From the NCBI GenBank assembly GCA_905221605.1, contig CAJNDS010002578.1:248001-312000 (forward strand): DNA of 64,000 bases, in the 5' to 3' direction. The translations under genes were made by a program, and so were the position numbers. The stretch's first letter is position 1. Every line of letters begins with the position of its first letter. The notes under the pieces were generated by a model, which had not been told where the DNA came from, searched no databases, and saw nothing but the letters and a program-made list of their open reading frames with translations. Source of the stretch: Symbiodinium natans (taxonomy: Eukaryota > Sar > Dinophyceae > Suessiales > Symbiodiniaceae). This document shows positions 11,918 through 20,689 of the stretch, in pieces.

Positions 11918-14900
11918 GTGGTTCGCGTTTGCTTTGCCGTTGAGAGATCCAGTCCTATCGTTGTTGAGTTTGAAGCCCTGGTTGCACCTGTGCGATTTAA
12001 CCTCCTGAGCCTAGGACGACTCCTGAATAGGAATTGGACAGTTTCTTTTGCCCCCCATCTCCACGTGCAAGCTGGTGGTTTTCAATTTAAGGCTGTGTGG
12101 TCCAACAACTGTTGCTGGTTGCAGAGTCATGCGGTGGCACGGGCCTGTTTGGTGTCTCAAGAGCAGAGTGCAGCGCAGCAGATTGCAGACCCCGCAAGTT
12201 CGAGACCTTCCGCAGCCCGAGAAGATGGCCTCCTCCAGCGAGAGCGAAGTGGAGTGGCGCATGGAAGGGAAGGACAAAGGGAAGCTGGTCCGGAGAGTCG
12301 TTGCGACTCAAGCGGCCTCAATCTCGGTAGGAGAAGAGGACTTCGAGGAGAGCACCCGGTTGGCCACAGCTACGTCCACGGAGACCGAGGGCGCGATCCT
12401 TCTGGTGCCCACGGAGACCGAGTCCCAGGTGGTGTTGAAGCCGGGCGAGATCGAGACCCCAGGACCCGCCAAAGTTCCTCTGCAGAAGCCCATGCCAAAG
12501 AAGCCCAAGGTGAAGAAGATGCCGCAGAAGCCCCTCGTGAAGAAGATGCCAAAGGCAGCGAGCTCTTCGTCGACAAAGAGGACCCCCGTGAAGCTGGTGC
12601 CTCGTTCCGATCGCCAGCAGCCGTGGTTGACGTTGTGGAGCGCAAGTTCAAGAGCAGTGAAGAAGCAGAAGCTCAAGGAAAGCCGCATGACGTCAGCAGC
12701 AAAGTCCGATTTGAATCGCTTTCGCAAGGAGAAGAAGGGCCCAGAAAGACGGACGCTGGAGGAGCACCTCAAGGAGCATTTTTTGCAGTGCCTGGACCGC
12801 AAGGCCCCCTACACTGTGACGACCATCTCCGAGATCATCAAGGAGAAAGCAAAGCCCCCGAGCCCACCGAGGAAGGAAGCCGACTCCCCGGGGTACCCGG
12901 AAAGGTTGCCTACCCCTCCGCGGGTTCCGCCACGTCGACGCTTGCCCACGCCTCCGAGGAATCCGACATCGCCAAGGGCCAGCGCATCACGAGCACCAGC
13001 TACGCCGCCAAAGACATCGCCATTGCCACCACCACCGGCCAATCCCGGAACGCCTACTTCGAGTGGATGGAGTGTGGTGACGGATCGAAAGCGCTGAGTG
13101 CAGTCAGCCAGAAAGGATCTTCCCAGGCAGCGGCGAGCAGCAAAAGTCTTGATGTGCTTGATGGTTGTGCTTGCGCTTGTGATGTTGGCATGGTTGGCAT
13201 GAGTGGCATGGTTGGCATGAGTGGCATGGTTGAGCATGTGTGTGTTGGTGAGCTTGATCAGGAGAAAGCACCGGCCCCAGACGGCGACCAGGCGTGGTTG
13301 CTACGTGGTGATCAGGAGTTGCTTCACCAGGAGTTGTGGGGAAAGGTTCACCGTGAGCATGTGCTGCGAAGTCATGTTCCTTTTAATTCCAGCTGTGAGC
13401 ATTGTGTGCGTGGTAGAGGCCTTGAACCAGCTAGGAAAATCGAGAGGGATTCCGGAGAGGGAGCCCAAAAGGAAGTTCAGATCGACAAGTTCTTCTACAA
13501 GGGGATTTGGTTCCTGGTGTTGGTGCTTGTTGGTTGCTTTGCCATCGGAACAGTGATGTACCGTGAAGTTTCAGGACCACGTGGAGCAGCAGCGCGTGAG
13601 GTGATGCTTGGAGAGATGTCGGCGTGGGGACGCAGTGTTGGCTTGGTTGGAGTTGAAGCGCGTGACTTGTCGGTTTGCGTGAAGTCGGATCTTGAGGGGG
13701 TGGTGAAGAACCTTGCTCAGGGTTTCGCTGATACCATGACCGTTGGTGCGGTTGAGGTGTCTGATGTTCCGGTTGGTCGGCATGCTCCGGTTGCAGAGAG
13801 GGCCATCCGGACCTTAAAGGAAACCGCGAACACGTTGTGCGCCGGACTGGAGCAAGTTGGCCTAGAGCCCTGTGGCAGAGGAGTTAGCTTTCTTCTCTCT
13901 CACTGTGCTCAGGCACACAACCGCTACCAAATCCAGCCTGGATCGGCAATGACTCCTGAACAACGTAGTTTAAGAACTATGAAGCAGCCTCGGGCGATAT
14001 ACGTCTGGGGAGCGTCAATCTTGGCCACACCTCCGCCGAGTCTACGACAATTCATCACGGGCAGATATGGACAGGCTGCCTACTTAGGCCCTGAAGTCGC
14101 GGGTGGCAGTCATCTGGTGCAGTTCCGACTGAAGGATGGTTCGTTGAAGATTGCCCGGTCAGCCCGAATCAGGATGTTGGTGCCCATGACCTTTGAGTTG
14201 TCAGCCTTGCGTGGTATTTGCCGTATGTTGCCCGAGCGTGCTGGTGACGTTGTGCGTAGCTTGCCAGCGGTTGATCAAGGGAACGTGCGTGATCTTCCAA
14301 TCCCAAACACCGAGACTCGCGGACCGCCCGCGTCGTGGGTCGAGGAAAATGGCAGGACCCCGAGGTGTCGAGCATGTCGATTGAGGGGTGTTCCGGCAGA
14401 CAAGGCGTGGCACACTCAGAAGTGTCGTGACCGATACGCTGCGTACGTGAAGAGCTCTTTTGATCCGAATCAGTTTGTGCTTGATGATGCCCAGCATGAG
14501 TTGGAGATCGAAGGAGTTGAGCTTGATCTTGGTTCGCGTGCTTTTGGTGGGCTTGACGTTGGGTTGGAGTTGCCTGATGATGTGCAGGATTATGAACCGA
14601 CTGAAGATGAGGGAGAGCGAGGCCTCGGTGAGTCCTTCTTGCCTGAAGGGGTGCTTGAGGGTGAACTTCGTCCCGGAGACTCTGTTGGAGTTGAACCTGC
14701 AGCTTCAGAAGAGGCTGACTTCATGGAAGTTGAGCCAGAGAGCCTGGATCGGGTGCCAGAACCAGAGTCTGATGCCATGGTCAACAACGTCTTGTTCCGT
14801 GAGTCATTGGGTTTCGCCGCTGTTGCAAATCCCAGTACCGGAGGACAGACAGTGAAGCTTGGTGGTGAGACTCTGGTGGTTGAAATGCCCTCATTTTCCA

Positions 14901-17257
14901 AGGATGATGTCACCGGACATGCATTGGACCTTGGCTTGACCTACGAAGGCATGTTGCGTGAGTTGAGTGCGCTTGAGTCTCTTGCAGTCGGTGATGTGAT
15001 TTGGCATGTGGATCCGAAGCAGAAGGTGATATCCACAAGATGGGTGTCAAATGCGAAGCTGGAGCGGATTGACGGCCAAGAAAGACCATTGGTCCGTTGT
15101 CGGGTTGTTGCGCGTGATTTTGCCCAAGAAGCGACGGCTGCTCAGCTCGGCATTTCTGCGGCGACCAGCTCAGCCGAGGCATTGAGGACCTTCCTCTTTT
15201 ATGCCGGTTCGAAGAGGCAGAACGTCGTAGGCCTCGACGTCAGTACGGCGTTCTTGTTCGCAGAGTTGGAAGAAGAAGACGGCACGGTAGTGGTGCGGCT
15301 CCCTGCTGGAGTTACCGGTCCCAATGGAAGGCCTGGGTTCATGAGACTTCGCAAGGCTCTTTATGGTTTGAGAGCCGCGGCCCAGACCTGGGCTCGTCAT
15401 CTCGCAAAGCTCCTCAAGCGTCTCTGCGACCTCACTCCATGTCAAACGGAGCCATGCCTCTTCTCAGGTGTGGTTCTCGATGGACAGAGGGTGGCAGTGT
15501 TGTGCTACGTAGACGATCTCCTCATCAGCGGCGACAGCGACGAGGCCATATACTACGTGGTGGAGAAGCTTAAAAGCGCGGTGAAGATCAAGGTGACCGC
15601 TGATTTGGATCGTGATCAGCAAATCACATTTCTTGGTCGTCAAATCACCAGGAAGAAGGGCGAGGACTCTTTGGTGATTGGCATGGCAGGCGAGTACTAC
15701 CAGGAGATCTATGAGGGTTTTGGACTTGGGAAGAGTCCGAAGTCTTGCCCGACGCCGCCGAATCTTCGAGAACTTTACGACAGGGAAGAAGAAGTCTTGG
15801 AGCGGGAGTTGAGCTCAGAAGCTGCTGCTCGATATCGATCTACGTTGGGACGCCTTTCATGGTTGGCCATGACACGTGTGGATCTAGCATATTATGTTTC
15901 CATGCTAGCTCGAGGCCAGGCCAGTCCACGTGAGAAGCATGAGCGTGCGATGCGGATGGTATTACGGTATCTCCGGCACGTTCAGGATTTTAGACAAATC
16001 GTCCATCCAGTTGACGAACGGAGCCTTCGGTTGGATTGCTACGTGGATGCGTCATGGGGCAGTGAGAGGAGCGTTGATCGCAAGAGTGTGAGCGGTGGTT
16101 GCATCATGCTTGGTGGTTTCTGCTTGAAAGCGTGGTCACGGCTTCAACAAGCTGTCGCTCTCAGCTCAGCAGAGTCGGAGTTGTACGGATTGGTTGAGGG
16201 AGCGAAGGAATCACTTTCAATCCGAAGAGCAATTTCCCACGTGTTTGGATGGGAAGAGTTGTGCGCGCCGCACCTCTTTTGCGACTCCGAGGCCGCCATC
16301 GCCATCAGTCGGGCTGACGGCTTGAGGCGTGTCAGACATATAGATCTGAGAGCATGCTTTATACAAGATCAGCTCCGACAGCGACTTCTCTTCATCTTCG
16401 GAGTGCGAGGAGCCTCCAACGTCGCAGATCTCTTCACAAAATCGTTGGATGCCCGGACTACGTTGAAGCACATGTTGAGCCTTGGTTTGTCTGAAGTCAC
16501 TGTTGCAGCTTGCGTTGGTGAGTTGGCGTGTTTCGTTGGCTTGCTTGGTGCTGCGGTGGCTGGCAAGGATCATGTATCTCTTGCAGATCGGTATAGTTTG
16601 ATGGAGTTTGCCAAGTGGTTGGTGGTTGAGTTCTGTGCGCCTCCCATGTCGAGCATGTTGGCTGCGTCGCGAGCGTGCTCCTGGGTTGGTGTGTTGACTG
16701 TCAGTGAGGCAGATGACGGCGGAGACCCGGCCACGACAGCGCAGATTCAACAGATCTGCACTCTCCACATTCGCAGGGGGGGTTTCGTCTACTTGTGGGC
16801 CAGTACTCCGTGCACCGGTGGTTGTCTGTACAAGCATCTACATGCACGTGATCCAGCCTACAGACGCGGTCGCTTGGCGCGGCACTGGTCGCTACACAGG
16901 AAGCTGTGGAAGGCTTTTATGTCGCTGTGTGACTATGTCCATGCTTGGTCGATCGAGTGGCCCCGCGCCTGTGCTTACTGGTCATGGAACCAGACCATCC
17001 GTTTTCTGCACTCGCGACCTTACATGTTGCACGATGTGTTGGTTGACGGTTGCTCGCTTGGCATGCGTGGTCGAGATGGCGAGTTGATCTACAAACGTTG
17101 GCGTGTCATCACGACGATGGAGTCGGTTGCTCGCAGCTTGTCGGTCTTTCGATGTCCAGGTGATGGTCATCCACATTCCGCCAACTTCGACCTCAAGCAT
17201 ACCCAACACTACCCGGAGAAGTTGACGAACGCTTTCTTGCACGCGTTAAACGCATGA
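11918..17257 (+). CDS. pol: Ty1/copia Pol polyprotein (integrase, reverse transcriptase, RNase H)
   Basis: The frame is open for 1779 codons. It starts inside the protease/GAG-pre-integrase region (APVRFNLLSLGRLLNRNW), so the 5' end is truncated or lies in another frame. Integrase follows: a His/Cys cluster (HREHVLRSHVPF...CEHC), D near residue 520 (VQIDKFF), D near 589 (CVKSDLEG) and E near 625 (APVAERAIRTLKE), with exactly 35 residues between the last D and E. Reverse transcriptase includes STRWVSNAKLERIDG, VGLDVSTAFLFAEL, LRKALYGLRAAAQTW and the catalytic YVDDLLISGD near residue 1195. RNase H spans CYVDASWGSE near 1372 to ALSSAESELYGLVEGAKE. Copia hallmark ADLFTKSLD comes near 1510. About 270 further residues with no recognised domain follow. 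Bases about 12.2-13.1 kb appear better coded in another frame (see overlapping ORF), so the polyprotein may contain compensating frameshifts. No LTR pair was recognised. Confidence 0.85.
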   Translation: MVRVCFAVERSSPIVVEFEALVAPVRFNLLSLGRLLNRNWTVSFAPHLHVQAGGFQFKAVWSNNCCWLQSHAVARACLVSQEQSAAQQIADPASSRPSAAREDGLLQRERSGVAHGREGQREAGPESRCDSSGLNLGRRRGLRGEHPVGHSYVHGDRGRDPSGAHGDRVPGGVEAGRDRDPRTRQSSSAEAHAKEAQGEEDAAEAPREEDAKGSELFVDKEDPREAGASFRSPAAVVDVVERKFKSSEEAEAQGKPHDVSSKVRFESLSQGEEGPRKTDAGGAPQGAFFAVPGPQGPLHCDDHLRDHQGESKAPEPTEEGSRLPGVPGKVAYPSAGSATSTLAHASEESDIAKGQRITSTSYAAKDIAIATTTGQSRNAYFEWMECGDGSKALSAVSQKGSSQAAASSKSLDVLDGCACACDVGMVGMSGMVGMSGMVEHVCVGELDQEKAPAPDGDQAWLLRGDQELLHQELWGKVHREHVLRSHVPFNSSCEHCVRGRGLEPARKIERDSGEGAQKEVQIDKFFYKGIWFLVLVLVGCFAIGTVMYREVSGPRGAAAREVMLGEMSAWGRSVGLVGVEARDLSVCVKSDLEGVVKNLAQGFADTMTVGAVEVSDVPVGRHAPVAERAIRTLKETANTLCAGLEQVGLEPCGRGVSFLLSHCAQAHNRYQIQPGSAMTPEQRSLRTMKQPRAIYVWGASILATPPPSLRQFITGRYGQAAYLGPEVAGGSHLVQFRLKDGSLKIARSARIRMLVPMTFELSALRGICRMLPERAGDVVRSLPAVDQGNVRDLPIPNTETRGPPASWVEENGRTPRCRACRLRGVPADKAWHTQKCRDRYAAYVKSSFDPNQFVLDDAQHELEIEGVELDLGSRAFGGLDVGLELPDDVQDYEPTEDEGERGLGESFLPEGVLEGELRPGDSVGVEPAASEEADFMEVEPESLDRVPEPESDAMVNNVLFRESLGFAAVANPSTGGQTVKLGGETLVVEMPSFSKDDVTGHALDLGLTYEGMLRELSALESLAVGDVIWHVDPKQKVISTRWVSNAKLERIDGQERPLVRCRVVARDFAQEATAAQLGISAATSSAEALRTFLFYAGSKRQNVVGLDVSTAFLFAELEEEDGTVVVRLPAGVTGPNGRPGFMRLRKALYGLRAAAQTWARHLAKLLKRLCDLTPCQTEPCLFSGVVLDGQRVAVLCYVDDLLISGDSDEAIYYVVEKLKSAVKIKVTADLDRDQQITFLGRQITRKKGEDSLVIGMAGEYYQEIYEGFGLGKSPKSCPTPPNLRELYDREEEVLERELSSEAAARYRSTLGRLSWLAMTRVDLAYYVSMLARGQASPREKHERAMRMVLRYLRHVQDFRQIVHPVDERSLRLDCYVDASWGSERSVDRKSVSGGCIMLGGFCLKAWSRLQQAVALSSAESELYGLVEGAKESLSIRRAISHVFGWEELCAPHLFCDSEAAIAISRADGLRRVRHIDLRACFIQDQLRQRLLFIFGVRGASNVADLFTKSLDARTTLKHMLSLGLSEVTVAACVGELACFVGLLGAAVAGKDHVSLADRYSLMEFAKWLVVEFCAPPMSSMLAASRACSWVGVLTVSEADDGGDPATTAQIQQICTLHIRRGGFVYLWASTPCTGGCLYKHLHARDPAYRRGRLARHWSLHRKLWKAFMSLCDYVHAWSIEWPRACAYWSWNQTIRFLHSRPYMLHDVLVDGCSLGMRGRDGELIYKRWRVITTMESVARSLSVFRCPGDGHPHSANFDLKHTQHYPEKLTNAFLHALNA
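12224..13097 (+). CDS. Overlapping ORF with basic, proline-rich protein inside the copia pol region
   Basis: In the frame one base off the pol frame, a protein starting MASSSESEVEWRMEGKDKGK runs about 290 residues. It contains PMPKKPKVKKMPQKP (resembling a nuclear localisation signal), EEHLKEHFLQCLDRKAPYTV and a proline-rich tail (RLPTPPRVPPRRRLPTPPR). Its composition looks more like a natural protein than the Arg/Gly/Ser-rich pol-frame translation of the same bases. Either the pol frame is bridged here by two frameshifts, or this is a genuinely overlapping gene. Confidence 0.4.
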
Positions 17258-17331
17258 CACCGCGAGATTTGCTCAAATTTTTCCCTCTTTTACTTTGCCT
17301 TAGGTACGGTGTATAGAGCATAGGACGTGCC

Positions 17332-17769
17332 ATGGCTGATATGGTTGAGGTTGAGAACGCTGTGAGGCGCACTTGGGTTCGAGAGCTCTGGATGCAATGG
17401 GTTCCTCAGCAGCAGGTGGAAGTCAGTCTGATCGCCTTCCTTGTGATGTTTTCCTCGGCGATGCTTGGCAGCTTCCTCGCTGGGATCTTCGTGCAGCAAT
17501 ACCGACAGCGTCACAGCCATATCCTATCTTTGAGTGAGCTTCTTGCCTTTCTTCCGGTGGAGCAAAGTCGGAGAGCAATTATCACTACGCGGCATGGATA
17601 TGCCTTTCATGTTCGCAGCGATTGCCCCGCCCTGCGCAATACCCACCCAGGCAATCTGCAGCGTCGAGTTGCTTGTGAGCTTTGTCTGCAATACTTGCGC
17701 GTGGACCAGCCGACACCCACCGTGTCGAGGGGGGGTGTAGAAGTTCGAGAACTGTGCGTCATCCTGTGA
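17332..17769 (+). CDS. Small membrane protein ORF 3' of copia pol
   Basis: This 145-residue ORF begins 75 bases after the pol stop. Residues about 31-55 form a transmembrane segment (VSLIAFLVMFSSAMLGSFLAG). Downstream lie HVRSDCPALRNTHPGNLQRR and CELCLQYLRV, a Cys/His cluster that could bind metal. Position and orientation suggest an extra 3' gene of the retrotransposon, in the place where some LTR elements carry an envelope-like ORF. No family was recognised, so an envelope role is speculation. Confidence 0.4.
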   Translation: MADMVEVENAVRRTWVRELWMQWVPQQQVEVSLIAFLVMFSSAMLGSFLAGIFVQQYRQRHSHILSLSELLAFLPVEQSRRAIITTRHGYAFHVRSDCPALRNTHPGNLQRRVACELCLQYLRVDQPTPTVSRGGVEVRELCVIL

Positions 17770-18140
17770 GGGTGCGACACGGTGAGTTTTTTGCAGTTTG
17801 CAGTTTTGTGTGCATAGCTTGGAGTCTGCTCAGCTTTTGAAGTTTTCCCAGTAGCCTGAGTACGATTAGTGGTGCAGGAACGTTTTGCCTCATAGGGAAC
17901 CACTCTCGTCGGGTTTCGTGACTCGAGGGTAGTTTTGGAGGTCTTTTAAGCCGAGCTGGCAAGTTGGAGAGCTGTGATACGTTTTCCCACTTTGGCTCAA
18001 GTGACGAGCACTGGTGTGAGTGCTGCAAGCCAAAACAAAGTGTTGTCCGAGTGTCTGAGCTTGCTTGCTTGGTTTGGACTTGTGTGAGTTGGCTTGGTTG
18101 TATCCTTGGTGCCTTGCTTGGCATCTTGGGTTTTTTAACG
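17770..18140. other. Non-coding 3' flank of the copia element
   Basis: No gene was found. Bases 17987-18001 read CCACTTTGGCTCAAG, which differs at one base from the 3' end of the dinoflagellate spliced leader (CCATTTTGGCTCAAG). An LTR would be expected here but no matching 5' copy was found. Confidence 0.4.
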
Positions 18141-18632
18141 CACTCCTAGGTCGTCAATTGGCATGCCATTCGCGCGCGCGGCTTGCAGGCGTCTGCAGTG
18201 GCTCCTAGTACCTGTCAGTTCGCGGCTTGCAGGCGTCTGCAGTGGCTCCTACCTGTCTGTTCGCGGCCAGCAGCAGGCTACTTGCAGGAGCTTGCAGTAT
18301 GCCAGTAACTTGCAGGAGCTCACAGCAGCAGGCCAGTAACTTGCAGAAGCTTACAGCAGTATGCCAGTAACTTGCAGAAGCTTACAGCAGTATGCCAGTA
18401 ACTTGCAGAAGCTCACAGCAGCAGGCATGCAATTGACTTTCACTTACAGTAGCTCGCAAGCAGCAGTGCAGCGACTCACCGAATTGCAAGCTTTCTGGAG
18501 CCCCCACAATTCTGCTGGCAGCAGCCTCGAGGACCCGCAATTGATGAGCCACGAATATGCATGTTTCGGAGGCGACAGGCCAAACAGGCCATGTAGAAGC
18601 TCTGTGGGGGGGAATTGGAACCCTAGAGAGAG
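18141..18632. mobile_element. Truncated copy of the MITE-like repeat at 43,287-43,944
   Basis: The block is nearly identical, in direct orientation, to 43,444-43,944. It shares GTCGTCAATTGGCATGCCAT, a run of CCAGTAACTTGCAG units and the end TTGGAAC...CTAGAGAGAG. The left 157 bases of the other copy, including its terminal inverted repeat, are missing. A GAGACA array begins within about 15 bases of its right end, as also happens beside the full copy. Confidence 0.75.
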
Positions 18633-18645
18633 AAAATGACCACTA

Positions 18646-18722
18646 CGACACTGAGACATTGAGACAGCCAAGAGCGTCTCGACGTCTTGATGTCTTAATG
18701 TCTCAGCGTCTCAGTGTCTCAA
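18646..18722. repeat. Short bidirectional GAGACA/TGTCTC array
   Basis: Two minus-polarity units (CACTGAGACATTGAGAC) are followed after about 20 bases by plus-polarity units (AATGTCTCAGCGTCTCAG). This is the smallest of five such arrays in the window. The 3' end of the neighbouring minus-strand ORF overlaps it. Confidence 0.7.
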
Positions 18723-19427
18723 GGGGGGTGGGTCACTTTCCAGTGTGTTCGGCAGAGGAAAACCCAATGATGCCAATTCTTCCTTCTTTGCATTGCAACA
18801 GCGCCGAAAGGCTGTGAGTGTGTATGCAGCAATGGCCCACATATGCCCTTTGTGCGGCTCAACTTTGTGGTACCGGCGTGCATTGAACGAGACCGGTTTG
18901 TCGTGCATGTCGAGCCACGAGCCGCGCAGCTGATGCATTTTGTTTTTGACCACGACCTGGTCCGGTGAGGTTCCTTCATCGTTCTCGATCCACACTCTGC
19001 CGCCGGTAAAGTCGCCCAATGCAATGGCATGATTTGGCATCCCGATCATGTTTCCCATGTCACGGTGCAGCCCGATGCGAGGGTTCAAAATCACGGCCAG
19101 GGAGGTCCATTTTCCATCGGGGAAGCGGTTCCGTAGAAAGTGATTGAGCGCCATGCATGCCTTTTTCGCGCTGGAAGCTTTGGACAGGCAGGGCTCCGTC
19201 CCGGCGAAGGCATAGAGCCCCAGGGTGCAGTAGATGTCGTAAGATCCTGCCCCGATTGCCCGTCGTCGACCTTTGTGCTTCCATTGTTGCGACCATAGAT
19301 CGAGCAATTCCACCAGGTTATGCTCCGTGGGGTGCTCCACGACGGCTTGACAGGCTTGCTCCATTTCCTCTTTTTCTATCACCCTAATCAGAGTGCTCCA
19401 GCTACTCTGACGATTGGGCAGTCTCAA
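18711..19427 (-). CDS. 2-oxoglutarate/Fe(II) oxygenase-like protein (HxD...H), probably mobile-element associated
   Basis: This 239-residue frame contains NPRIGLHRDMGN with H121 and D123, followed by GDFTGGRVWIEND and FNARRYHKVEPHKG with H187. An HxD...H triad in this order is the iron-binding set of double-stranded beta-helix 2OG oxygenases, and the spacing fits TET/JBP-like or AlkB-like domains. The arginine that normally follows and binds 2-oxoglutarate (G-x-R) is replaced: the sequence reads KGHMWAI. Expanded TET/JBP-like genes linked to transposons are known in fungi, and dinoflagellate DNA contains hydroxymethyluracil, but any link here is inference. The C-terminus reads into a GAGACA array, so the true stop is uncertain. 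Confidence 0.4.
   Translation of the reverse strand: MRLPNRQSSWSTLIRVIEKEEMEQACQAVVEHPTEHNLVELLDLWSQQWKHKGRRRAIGAGSYDIYCTLGLYAFAGTEPCLSKASSAKKACMALNHFLRNRFPDGKWTSLAVILNPRIGLHRDMGNMIGMPNHAIALGDFTGGRVWIENDEGTSPDQVVVKNKMHQLRGSWLDMHDKPVSFNARRYHKVEPHKGHMWAIAAYTLTAFRRCCNAKKEELASLGFPLPNTLESDPPPLRH
19300..19420. repeat. Direct repeat shared with 20,160-20,280
   Basis: Both blocks contain GAGCAATTCCACCAGGTTAT, then GGGTGCTCCACGACGGC and CATTTCCTCTTTTTCTATCA, over about 120 bp with few differences. The first copy is the N-terminal coding part of the oxygenase-like ORF. The second is a detached duplicate without the rest of the gene. Confidence 0.8.
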
Positions 19428-19439
19428 TGTCTCAGTGTC

Positions 19440-20100
19440 TCACATGTCTCGCTGCCCTGCCCTGTGCAATCCCGAGGATTCTCCGCGATGACCGGGCTGC
19501 CCAAACAACGGCATCCAGGCTCTCAACCGAGTGCCCAATCGGTTTGTGATCAAACGATAACACCCATCGTGGCCGCAATTTTCGGTGATTTGTCCCCAAA
19601 CTTTCGGTGTGCTGCCCCATCCCGAGGATTCCCCGGGATGGGCCGGGCTGCCCAAACGACGCTGTTTCGACACCACTGCCACCATTCGACAATTTTGTCG
19701 AGCGGTGGCAGTGGCAAAAAACTCCAGACTCTCAACCGGGTGCCCAATCGGGTGTGACCAAACGGAAACACCCATCGTGGCCGCAATTTTCAACACAGGT
19801 GACACCTGTGTTGAAATGCTCCTCTGTTTTCTTAGCACTGTCACTACTCACCAATTTTGGTGAATAGTGACAGTGGTGTCGAAATTGTGGCAAAATGCTG
19901 TTATTCAGGCAGCCCGATCCATCCCGGGGATTCCCCACGATGGGTGTGACGGATTGGGCACACGGTTGAACGTTTTTCTTAGCACTGCCACTACTCACCA
20001 ATTTTGGTGAGTAGTGGCATTGGTGTCGAAATTGTGGCAAAATGCTGTTATTTAGGCAGCCCGATCCATCCCGGGGATTCCTCGGGGATGGGGAGAGGGT
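19440..20100. repeat. Tandem imperfect repeats with short palindromes
   Basis: Units of about 145 bp recur: the palindrome CACCAATTTTGGTG occurs at about 19850 and 19997, each followed by GTCGAAATTGTGGCAAAATG and then CAGCCCGATCCATCCCG. An earlier, more diverged part (19480-19790) repeats CCCATCGTGGCCGCAATTTT and ATCCCGAGGATTCC. No gene is supported; frames across it are short and frame-shifting. Confidence 0.7.
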
Positions 20101-20159
20101 TTAGGATGGGGCAGGTGATGCTTGGTGATGCTCGCTTCTTGCGCGTCGTTGTTTGTAGT

Positions 20160-20280
20160 GAGCAATTCCACCAGGTTATGCTCTACGGGGTGCTCCACGA
20201 CGGCTTGACAGGCTTGCTCCATTTCCTCTTTTTCTATCACCATAATCATGGTGTTCCAGCTACTCTGACGACTGGTCAGT
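20160..20280. repeat. Second copy of the 19,300-19,420 repeat
   Basis: It matches the N-terminal coding segment of the oxygenase-like ORF (minus strand) but lacks everything downstream. Bases 20,290-20,690 after it are GC-rich with open frames but no recognisable protein. Confidence 0.8.
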
Positions 20281-20689
20281 TGTTCGGGCCCTATGGCCCT
20301 AAAACACCATGCCGCACCCCAAATTTCAGCACGTCCCTGTGGGGCAAGCGATCGAGTCCCGCCGGCAGGTCGATTTTGCCCCTCCATCATGGGCCCGGGC
20401 GGCGCTCGCCTCGAGTGCACCCTGCGCTCGTGTTTCGAAATACTTACGGGCCGCTTCGGTGCCCCCGTGCGGAACCGGTGCCGAGACGGTGTCGAGTCGG
20501 TGCCGCGGAGACCATCGATCGGTCCGATCCACGGCAAGGTCTTGAAATCAAGTTTCGCACGGGCCAGGCAGACGGCGCGATTTCGAGCCTACGTCGCTTG
20601 CGTTTTCGGGTCACAATCGCGCTCTTCGGTTCATGGGGGGACGGGAGGTCTGCCAGACGGCTGTATTTCAGAGTACGGTGGGGGGTGGG

